A stretch of DNA of 9,726 nucleotides from Janthinobacterium lividum (GTDB lineage: Bacteria; Pseudomonadota; Gammaproteobacteria; Steroidobacterales; Steroidobacteraceae), in contig CALPVO020000065.1 in NCBI GenBank assembly GCA_943327025.2, positions 1 to 9,726 of the forward strand. The letters run 5' to 3'. How positions within the stretch are numbered: position 1 is the stretch's first letter; every line of letters begins with the position of its first letter. A program made the translations under genes and the position numbers. Under the pieces are notes generated by a model, which saw only the letters and a list, made by a program, of their open reading frames with translations, did no database searches and had not been told where the DNA came from. Shown here piece by piece: positions 1 through 6,044 of this stretch.

Positions 1-49
1 CGGACTGGGTGGCGAGTGGCTCTTCCGCCTTGACCTGCTTGCGTGACAT
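1..49 (-). CDS. Possible N-terminal fragment of a next gene (partial)
   Basis: An ATG at 49-47 on the minus strand opens a frame that runs to the window edge without a stop and begins MSRKQVKAEEPLATQS. It lies about 90 bases downstream of the lipoprotein stop. No convincing Shine-Dalgarno precedes it, and 16 codons are too few to recognise a family. It could equally be chance, or the true start could lie outside the window. Confidence 0.25.
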   Translation of the reverse strand, partial: MSRKQVKAEEPLATQS

Positions 50-63
50 CTGTGCAGACTAAC

Positions 64-77
64 GGAGCGACAGCTCC
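64..77 (-). terminator. Weak hairpin downstream of the operon
   Basis: GGAGC and GCTCC form a perfect 5-bp stem around the 4-base loop GACA. It sits about 60 bases past the stop of the last gene. There is no run of T after it on the minus strand, so it is not a convincing intrinsic terminator. The operon may continue leftwards or end in a Rho-dependent way. Confidence 0.2.
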
Positions 78-137
78 CCAACAATGCGGTAAAGCACCTT
101 CACCATTGAAGCGTGATGCAGTCGACGAGTCGAAAAG

Positions 138-806
138 TCAGTCCTCGATGCGGGCTGCGAAGCGTCGCAGTGCCTCCACCCCGCGGGTTCCCCAAGGGAG
201 ATAGACGGCCGTGCCGTCTTCGCCGCGGTCTACGCGTATCTGGATATTCTTAGCGCCAACCATCGACCGCAAAGTGGCTGCATCGACACGGAAGTAGCGC
301 CGTGCACTGGCGGCGGCCGGCGTGGGGTAAAGCTCGCGGTCGCGCACCGGGTCTGGCTCGTTTCCGGCAACCAGTTTGAATATACGGCCATCGGTCCGCA
401 GCACCAAGTGGTCCGACACTTCAGGACGGGAACTCATGCCCCGAATACGGCCGCGGTCGATAGTGCTCCAAGCAACCACCACGAGATAGTGCTCATAGTC
501 GCCCATGCGATTCACCTCGATGACCCCTAGCGAGAGGTAGTCCCGCGCGTTGACGGCAAGCGAAGGCTCTTCATGGGAAACCACCAAGGGCTCAGCGGCG
601 CCGGTGACGGTAACGGCACTGCGCGTGTCGGTGAACTCCTGAGGGTCGAGTGAGGTGTCCGTAGCAGGCGCGTCACTTGAACGCAGCATGCTGCACCCAG
701 ACATGATGACCAAAACAGCCAAGACAGCAAGCCAAGCGGCATTCACCGAAGAACGCCCCGCCTTGCTCCAGCGAAGACCCGGTTCAAAAATCAAGACGAT
801 ACCCAA
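138..806 (-). CDS. Small predicted outer-membrane lipoprotein, unknown function
   Basis: This 222-residue protein carries Arg12, Lys15 and Arg18, then a hydrophobic stretch (about 22-36) ending in I-M-S-G-C with Cys38 as the likely lipidated residue. That is a plausible signal peptidase II site, although Met at -3 is not ideal. Residue +2 is Ser rather than Asp, which fits outer-membrane sorting in proteobacteria. The mature part has a low-complexity Ser/Thr/Asp/Pro linker, then a beta-rich region (about 80-222) whose family I do not recognise; it has no heme motif. The start shown is TTG at 806, inside the last 23 bases of the porin gene. A second TTG at 794 is also possible. A GTG at 746 would remove all the basic residues before the hydrophobic core and is less likely. 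The overlap implies co-expression with the porin, so an accessory role at the outer membrane, such as assembly or anchoring of the conduit, is a reasonable guess only. Confidence 0.8.
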   Translation of the reverse strand: MGIVLIFEPGLRWSKAGRSSVNAAWLAVLAVLVIMSGCSMLRSSDAPATDTSLDPQEFTDTRSAVTVTGAAEPLVVSHEEPSLAVNARDYLSLGVIEVNRMGDYEHYLVVVAWSTIDRGRIRGMSSRPEVSDHLVLRTDGRIFKLVAGNEPDPVRDRELYPTPAAASARRYFRVDAATLRSMVGAKNIQIRVDRGEDGTAVYLPWGTRGVEALRRFAARIED

Positions 807-2946
807 GCGACACCCACCAGCGCCTATCCTTGCTCTGTCCGGTCAGGGGTGCCTTGCGGTTAGCCCACTCACCACCGGCTTCGAATTCCACGGTGGTGCT
901 GCGCCCACGCCAATCCAGGCGCAGCGATGGGCTGATCTGGAACTGGTCGCCACCATCTGTCTCGAAGGTTCGGTGATCAAGCCGCAACCGCGGGCCAGCA
1001 CGCAAACCATTCCACACTGGGAAACGCGAACTGAGAAACAGCGACTCACCAGCCATGAGATCGCCCTGCGAGACCCGTAAACCCACGATGCTGGAATCGC
1101 CTTCCGTAAACAAACTATTGGCCAGTAGTTGCGCAGACAGTGCCTTGTCGAGCCCCGTTCCTGGGATGCCCTCGACACCGCCGGAGGGCTTGAGTTCACC
1201 GAACTTCGAGGCCGTGACATCGACATTCCACTGCAGGCGTTCGCCCCAAGGACGACTGACGCCAAGCGATATGGTATCGCTTTGGCCGGTACGGTCCTGC
1301 GCCCACTGCTCAGCCGTCTGTGCACCAACGGTATCAATCAGTTCGCCGAGCGTCAGGAACGGTTGACCAATGAGCGCATTGCGCGTGGTGAGGTACGGTG
1401 CACGACGATGGTCAAGTGTGCCGGTAAACGTCCAGCGGTCTCCCCACTGCACGGTACCCAGTACCATGGCGGAGTTCAGCGCTTGGTAGTGGACGTCGTA
1501 GTCCATCAGGCCGACGACGGAGGTGCCATCCTTGAAGTAGCGCACTTCCCCACCCACGGCTTGCCGGTCCAGATGATTATCGTAGTTCTGCTGGATGGCA
1601 TAAAGACTGTAGTCCCAACGGCCGCCCTTAGTACCGATGTCGAGACTGACACCCGCGAACTGGCGGTTCGTCTGGAAGCCATCGCCCGAACGGTCCGCCG
1701 GCAACCCGGCGACGAAGTTCAGGCGCAAGCGCTTAGTCATCTTCCAGCCGGCATAAAGGCCATCGTAGGTACCCAGCACCCCACCCGTATGTCGCGACTG
1801 GCGCCCGAGACGAGCCGTCAGTTGCAGTTCGCGGTCCATCAGTTCCATGAAGGCATACGACAAACGAACATCGTTGCCAGGCCCCTGCCCTTGTGGCAGC
1901 AAGTCCTTAAGGTATCCACCGTTCACGCGCACGGTAAAGTCAAAGCGCTGTCCACGGCGGCGTGCACTGAAGTCTACGTCCGTACGCAAGGCATTCAGTG
2001 CTACGAAGTCCTGATTGAAGTCCTCGGAGCGAAAGCTGGCATTGTCGCGGCGGTATTCCTGCGACAGGCCGCCGAAGAATTCCCAGGTCTGCTGACGTTG
2101 GGTTTTCGCCACCCCACGCGAGGAAGGGTCGAGAGTGGTCAGCGCTGTGAGGCGCTGCTGGACGCGATCGCTCTGCTGGCTTTCGGGGTACACCTTCAGG
2201 AAGTCTTCATATTCAGCCTTGGCGTGCGCCAACTGACCATTGCGTTCGCGTGCTAGGCCCAGCAACTCCAGCGCCTCACGGCGCTGCGGGTACTCGGGGT
2301 ATTCCACCAACCGTGTATAAAAGCGGATGGCGGCGTCGTAGTCTTTCGAGTCGAAGGCCAGCCGCGCTTCCCGCAATTGCGCCTGCAGGACCTCCTGAGC
2401 CGGCATGGTACGCGACGGTGGATGCGCGGAGGCTGCCGTAGCAAGGCTGCCTTGTGTACCTTCGGCCGGCTTGGGCTTCTGACCACCAGACACCGTCCGC
2501 ACCGGGACAGAACCGGCCATTGGCAGAATGATACGAATGCCGCCGAAATCTGCCTCGGGCTGAATTTCGAACTCCAGCAGTTTGGCGAAGCGCAGCGACA
2601 AAATGGGGTTAACACCAACGCTGCCATCGAACTCCGTACCCATAAGGCGTGCCGGATTGATGCCATCGGAAGGCAGGGACTCGTGGGCGAGTGGCAAGCC
2701 CTCTGGGCACCCCGGCATGGGTGCCAGCGCTATGCGAACTTCATCACCAGCCCGTAGCGGAAAATGACTGAGGTAGCGCATGGGGCAAGCAAAGCGGATG
2801 ACCACTTCACCGCGCCCGCCGCCGCCCCCGACATCGACTTGGCGAATCCATTGGGATTCTTGTGCACTGGCGGGCTGCACTTTTCCCGCCAGCCCGAGCA
2901 GGGCGAGGCCGCAGAGCCACGCCAACTTGAAGCGGTCCAACGCCAT
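784..2946 (-). CDS. Outer-membrane beta-barrel with N-terminal beta domain and TPRs (porin of a porin-cytochrome system)
   Basis: The protein has 720 residues. Residues 1-29 form a signal peptide with cleavage near ASA|Q. Residues about 30-150 are a beta-rich domain with two similar halves (each R-F ... I-x-I/A-L) and Cys54 and Cys80, reminiscent of AMIN-like periplasmic domains. A Gly/Pro/Ala linker follows (about 150-183), then one to two TPR units at about 185-270 (AFDSKDYDAAIRFYTRLV; NGQLAHAKAEYEDFLKVYP). From about 287 to the end, alternating polar/hydrophobic strands and aromatic girdle residues form a barrel. It ends in W-W-V-S-L-G-Y-R-L-D-F, the classic C-terminal Phe signature recognised by the BAM machinery. 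The start at 2946 overlaps the stop of the 42-heme gene by one base (TGATG), so translation is probably coupled; an in-frame ATG at 2991 would bury the signal peptide. Next to two giant cytochromes, the likely role is the outer-membrane sleeve or anchor of an electron conduit, with the TPRs docking periplasmic partners. The sequence shows the barrel; the electron-transfer role is inferred from context. Confidence 0.85.
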   Translation of the reverse strand: MALDRFKLAWLCGLALLGLAGKVQPASAQESQWIRQVDVGGGGGRGEVVIRFACPMRYLSHFPLRAGDEVRIALAPMPGCPEGLPLAHESLPSDGINPARLMGTEFDGSVGVNPILSLRFAKLLEFEIQPEADFGGIRIILPMAGSVPVRTVSGGQKPKPAEGTQGSLATAASAHPPSRTMPAQEVLQAQLREARLAFDSKDYDAAIRFYTRLVEYPEYPQRREALELLGLARERNGQLAHAKAEYEDFLKVYPESQQSDRVQQRLTALTTLDPSSRGVAKTQRQQTWEFFGGLSQEYRRDNASFRSEDFNQDFVALNALRTDVDFSARRRGQRFDFTVRVNGGYLKDLLPQGQGPGNDVRLSYAFMELMDRELQLTARLGRQSRHTGGVLGTYDGLYAGWKMTKRLRLNFVAGLPADRSGDGFQTNRQFAGVSLDIGTKGGRWDYSLYAIQQNYDNHLDRQAVGGEVRYFKDGTSVVGLMDYDVHYQALNSAMVLGTVQWGDRWTFTGTLDHRRAPYLTTRNALIGQPFLTLGELIDTVGAQTAEQWAQDRTGQSDTISLGVSRPWGERLQWNVDVTASKFGELKPSGGVEGIPGTGLDKALSAQLLANSLFTEGDSSIVGLRVSQGDLMAGESLFLSSRFPVWNGLRAGPRLRLDHRTFETDGGDQFQISPSLRLDWRGRSTTVEFEAGGEWANRKAPLTGQSKDRRWWVSLGYRLDF

Positions 2947-5900
2947 CAGAAGCTCTTGCTCGTCACTTTGTGACAACCGGAGGCCGCGCAATTCGGATTC
3001 TTGCGACCGGTACCGTTAATCGTCGTGCCGTGTTCGCGCAAGCCCTTGTCGTAGTGGCAGCCCGCACAGGTGGGTTTGTAGGCGGGGAAACGGTAAGGCA
3101 CCACCTCCGCATTACTGGTGTGGCAAGCAAGGCACGGCCGGCCAGCCAGATCGCCATGGTCGCCGGGATAGTTCGGCGACAGATGGCGGAAGCCCGGAAT
3201 GGTCACACCAAGCCAGTTGACGAAGCCCTTGTGGCAGTAGTCGCAGGAACGACTAGTGACAAAGTGCCCAGGGTTCTTACCAGTCGCCTGAGTCCCGTTG
3301 TGACATGTCGAGCAGGTGCCAGGCACTACTCCCAAGTGATCGAACTTGGCCGGACGCCACGCGATGGTGGTATGGCAGGAATCGCACGATTGCGTCGTGG
3401 GCAAATGCGTCGATGTCTTGCCAGTGGCTTTCTGGCCGTCGTGGCAGGTAGCGCAAGTGCCCTTCACTACACCCGTGTGGTCAAAACGGGCAGGCAGCCA
3501 AGCGGTGGTCTGGTGGCAGTCGCCACAGCTGCTACTCGACGGAATATGCAGCGCGTGCTTGCCCTTAGCCGTGGTGCCGTTGTGGCAACTGAAGCAAGTG
3601 CCTAGCACTTCCACGTGATCACCGCGGATAGCGGGTTTCCAAGCGACGGTGGTATGGCAAGCGGAACAGTTGCTGCTGGTCGTTATGTGCCCGATATTCT
3701 TGCCGGTCGCCGCGGTGCCGTTATGGCAGCTGCCGCAACTGCCCAACACCTCCAAATGGTTCACGCGCACGGCCGGCTTCCACACCACGGTGGAATGGCA
3801 ACTGTCGCAGGCCGTGCTAGTGGCTATATGCGTCAAATTCTTGCCGGTGGCTTTGGTGCCGTTGTGGCAACTGACGCAGCTACCCGTCACTTGCGTATGG
3901 TCCACCCGGGTTACGGGCTTCCAGAGCGCCGTGACATGGCAGGAATCGCAGGAATTGCTTGTGGCAATGTGGGTCGGGTTCTTGCCGGTAGCCTTCACAC
4001 CATTGTGGCAAGTGAAGCAGGTGCCCTGTACTTCCGTGTGGTCCACACGAGTCACTGGCTTCCACAGCGCAGTGACGTGGCAGGCCTCGCAATTGTTGGT
4101 GGTGGTAATGTGGGCGGTGTTCTTCCCGGTGGCATTCACGCCATTGTGGCAACTGAAGCAGTTACCGGTAACGCCCGCATGGTCGAACTTCGCCGGCTTC
4201 CAGGCCGCCGTGGAGTGGCAAGCATCACAGGAAGCCGTGGTAGCCACATGGGTAGCATTTTTGCCTGTGGCCTGCTGACCGTTGTGGCAGGTGGCGCAGG
4301 TACCGGGCACCACGCCGGAGTGGTCGAAGTGCGCCGGCAGCCAGGCCGTGGTGCCATGGCAGCTGTCGCAACCAGCCGTCGTGGGCACATGGGTCGCCGA
4401 CTTGCCAGTGGCGGTGGTGCCGTTATGGCAACTGGCGCAGGTGCCCAGCACCTCCACATGGTCGACCCGGAGAGCAGGCTGCCAAGCCACGGTGCTATGA
4501 CAAGCGTCGCAGCGGCCTGTAGTGTTTATGTGGGTCGGGTTCTTGCCCGTGGCCTTCACGCCATTATGGCAGGCAGAACAGGTGCCAAGGACCTCGCGGT
4601 GGTCAACGCGCACCGCGGGCTTGAAAGTGGCGGTGTTGTGACAACTGTCGCAACTGTTGGTGGTATTGACGTGCGTCGGGTTCTTGCCCAGCGCTTTGGT
4701 GCCGTTATGGCAACTGAAGCAGCTACCGATCACCTCGGCATGGTCCACCCTCGTAACGGGGCGCCACACTACGGTGCTGTGGCAGGTTTCGCAGTTATTC
4801 GAGGTCGTAATGTGTGCGGGGAATTTCCCGCTGGCATTTACGCCGTTGTGACAGCTAGAGCAGTTGCCAGTAACACCAGCGTGGTCAAACTTCGCCGGGC
4901 GCCAGGCGCTGGTGGCGTGGCAAGAGTCACAGGACTGTGTAGTGGCGATATGCGTCGCATGCTTGCCCGTGGCTTGGGTGCCGTTGTGGCAGGTGGCGCA
5001 AGTGCCAGGAACCACACCGGTGTGGTTGAAACGGGCGGGCTGCCAAGCCGTCGTGGTATGGCAGGTATCGCACTGTTGCACGGTGACAATGTGCGTGGTG
5101 TGCTTGCCCGTGGCAATAGTGCCGTTGTGGCAGGTGCTACAGCCGGTAGTGATGCCCTGATGGCTGAACTTCGCTGGCGTCCAGCCGGACGGGCTATGGC
5201 ACAGTTCGCAGCGCTGCGTCGTCGGTAGATGATTGGCGTGCTTGCCGGTGGCATTCACGCCGTTGTGGCAGCTGGCGCAACCATCCACGATGCCATCGTG
5301 ACTGAACAGAGCAGGCTTCCAGGCAATGGTAGCGTGGCAGGTTTCGCAGGTATTGCTGGCCCTTACGTGGTTGGCATTCTTACCCGTGGCCAGCGAGCCG
5401 TTGTGGCAAGTAAAGCAGCCCGTGGTGATGCCCTGGTGGGTGAAGTTGGCCGGCTTCCAGCCCGTGGTGACGTGGCAGGTCTCGCAGTCGTTGCCCACCG
5501 GAATATGGGTGGCGTTCTTGCCGGTGGAGATGGAGCCGTTGTGGCAAGAAGAGCAACCATCAAGGATGCCATCATGCGTGAAAGTTGCGGGCTTCCACGC
5601 TTGTGTGGAGTGGCAAACATCGCAATTCTGCCGGGTAACAACATGCGTCGGGCCCTTGCCTGTCGCCTGCACATTGTTATGGCAGCTGCTGCAACTGCCT
5701 AGCATCTCGCGGTGATCGAATTTTACGGCCGGCTTGAACGACTGGGGCGTGTGGCAACTCTCGCAGCGGTCGGTACTAAGAACATGGGCAGTGTGCTTGG
5801 GGGTGGCGGAGACACGGCTGCCACGCTGGTGGCAGCTCGCGCAGGCGCGGGGAGTTCCCTTGAAGACCGCATCGACGTGACAGCCCTCGCAGGGCACGTC

Positions 5901-6044
5901 GTTGTGTTTGCCGATGAGTTCGAACCCGGTAGTAAAGTGGTCGAAAGTGCTACCCACTTGAGCCACGGCTGGCGTTCCCCACCCCAACCCCAGCAACCCA
6001 AGGCAGGCGACGAGCGCCTGCAACCAGCGGCGGTACGTAGTCAT
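2946..6044 (-). CDS. Giant secreted multiheme c-type cytochrome, 41 CXXCH plus one CX4CH
   Basis: The protein has 1032 residues. The signal peptide (MTTYRRW, then a hydrophobic core) probably cleaves at AVA28|Q29. An LVAC at 11-14 superficially resembles a lipobox but lies too early in the peptide. I count 41 CXXCH motifs and a final C1019-AASG-C1024-H1025, so up to 42 covalent hemes, about one per 24 residues. Hemes 1-2 form an N-terminal cap, hemes 3-38 lie in 18 di-heme repeats (residues 94-933), and hemes 39-42 lie in a C-terminal cap. Every repeat half has a His 12-13 residues after its CXXCH His, as needed for bis-His ligation. The start at 6044 overlaps the preceding stop as ATGA, has GGCAGGA just upstream and gives a clean signal peptide; a longer frame back to 6218 would bury it. 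The protein must be exported by Sec and matured by the Ccm system. Its likely role is long-range electron conduction in the periplasm, through the porin, or outside the cell. Which of these holds is not shown by sequence. Confidence 0.95.
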   Translation of the reverse strand: MTTYRRWLQALVACLGLLGLGWGTPAVAQVGSTFDHFTTGFELIGKHNDVPCEGCHVDAVFKGTPRACASCHQRGSRVSATPKHTAHVLSTDRCESCHTPQSFKPAVKFDHREMLGSCSSCHNNVQATGKGPTHVVTRQNCDVCHSTQAWKPATFTHDGILDGCSSCHNGSISTGKNATHIPVGNDCETCHVTTGWKPANFTHQGITTGCFTCHNGSLATGKNANHVRASNTCETCHATIAWKPALFSHDGIVDGCASCHNGVNATGKHANHLPTTQRCELCHSPSGWTPAKFSHQGITTGCSTCHNGTIATGKHTTHIVTVQQCDTCHTTTAWQPARFNHTGVVPGTCATCHNGTQATGKHATHIATTQSCDSCHATSAWRPAKFDHAGVTGNCSSCHNGVNASGKFPAHITTSNNCETCHSTVVWRPVTRVDHAEVIGSCFSCHNGTKALGKNPTHVNTTNSCDSCHNTATFKPAVRVDHREVLGTCSACHNGVKATGKNPTHINTTGRCDACHSTVAWQPALRVDHVEVLGTCASCHNGTTATGKSATHVPTTAGCDSCHGTTAWLPAHFDHSGVVPGTCATCHNGQQATGKNATHVATTASCDACHSTAAWKPAKFDHAGVTGNCFSCHNGVNATGKNTAHITTTNNCEACHVTALWKPVTRVDHTEVQGTCFTCHNGVKATGKNPTHIATSNSCDSCHVTALWKPVTRVDHTQVTGSCVSCHNGTKATGKNLTHIATSTACDSCHSTVVWKPAVRVNHLEVLGSCGSCHNGTAATGKNIGHITTSSNCSACHTTVAWKPAIRGDHVEVLGTCFSCHNGTTAKGKHALHIPSSSSCGDCHQTTAWLPARFDHTGVVKGTCATCHDGQKATGKTSTHLPTTQSCDSCHTTIAWRPAKFDHLGVVPGTCSTCHNGTQATGKNPGHFVTSRSCDYCHKGFVNWLGVTIPGFRHLSPNYPGDHGDLAGRPCLACHTSNAEVVPYRFPAYKPTCAGCHYDKGLREHGTTINGTGRKNPNCAASGCHKVTSKSF
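2970..2990 (-). other. Terminal CX4CH heme-binding motif of the giant cytochrome
   Basis: The codons TGC GCG GCC TCC GGT TGT CAC encode C-A-A-S-G-C-H, a CX4CH motif of the kind known from some tetraheme cytochromes c3. It is the only non-canonical motif I found in either multiheme cytochrome and lies eight residues from the C terminus. It may bind the 42nd heme. Confidence 0.75.
3528..4370 (-). repeat. Repeat zone 3, super-repeat copy 2 with one extra unit: hemes 23-34
   Basis: Six di-heme units, 281 residues (47, 46, then four of 47). The order is VVPGT type, VTGN type, then four R-V-D-H-like types (one RVNH, one RGDH). It matches zone 2 unit by unit, including the single 46-residue unit in second place, and exceeds it by exactly one 47-residue unit. 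Two further VV(K/P)GT units (hemes 35-38) follow and close the array. Confidence 0.75.
4371..5072 (-). repeat. Repeat zone 2, super-repeat copy 1: hemes 13-22
   Basis: Five di-heme units, 234 residues (47, 46, 47, 47, 47). The A halves run in the order VVPGT type, VTGN type, then three R-V-D-H types. The same order opens the adjoining zone 3, so the two zones look like copies of one block. Confidence 0.75.
5073..5765 (-). repeat. Repeat zone 1: hemes 3-12, alternating two-unit pattern
   Basis: Five di-heme units, 231 residues (47 + 4 x 46). After the first unit, the A halves end alternately in D-G-I-L-D-G, Q-G-I-T-T-G, D-G-I-V-D-G and Q-G-I-T-T-G. This implies that a two-unit (four-heme, 92-residue) block was duplicated. 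The zone differs from the rest of the array, where the A halves end in V-V-P-G-T, V-T-G-N or the R-V-D-H type. Confidence 0.75.

Larger units (their letters stand above)
3246..5765 (-). repeat. 18 tandem di-heme repeats (46-47 residues each) inside the giant cytochrome
   Basis: Each unit consists of two 23-24-residue halves. Half A is C-[DE]-x-C-H-x-T-x-x-W-x-P-x-x-F/V-D-H-x-x-V-x-G; Trp is present in 16 of 18 copies and Phe in the other two. Half B is C-x-[ST]-C-H-N-G-x-x-A-T-G-K-x-x-T-H; the GK is present in all 18. Each half has its own extra His about 12-13 residues after the CXXCH His, in 36 of 36 halves. The shared half length suggests an ancestral mono-heme unit of about 23 residues that doubled before it multiplied. 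At the DNA level the unit is 138 or 141 bases, always a multiple of three. Confidence 0.93.

Noticed and set aside
59..106. Tiny minus-strand frame MVKVLYRIVGELSLR
   Set aside because: Fifteen codons, no ribosome site and no support beyond an ATG and a stop.
1129..2256. Plus-strand open frame of 375 codons opposite the porin
   Set aside because: It is antisense to a gene with a signal peptide, TPRs and a barrel signature; its translation shows no domain. It is typical of a GC-rich shadow frame.
2947..2991. N-terminal extension of the porin to a start at 2991
   Set aside because: It adds 15 charged residues ahead of a good signal peptide; the TGATG coupling at 2946 is the better start.
3615..5228. 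Plus-strand open frame of 537 codons antisense to the giant cytochrome
   Set aside because: The repeat unit is always a multiple of three bases, so an antisense frame lacking stops in one unit tends to stay open through all of them. The predicted protein is a low-complexity Val/Ala/Gly/Arg repeat with no recognisable domain, and the sense strand has a clear product.
3246..5765. CRISPR array, because short similar strings recur at regular spacing
   Set aside because: The recurring strings (for example GTTGTGGCA) are codons of CXXCH and neighbours in a continuous frame. The period is about 140 bases and the copies vary as protein repeats do.
6000..6008. Lipobox LVAC (residues 11-14) in the giant cytochrome
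   Set aside because: The Cys comes after only about seven hydrophobic residues, too early for a normal lipoprotein signal, and a better AVA|Q signal peptidase I site follows.
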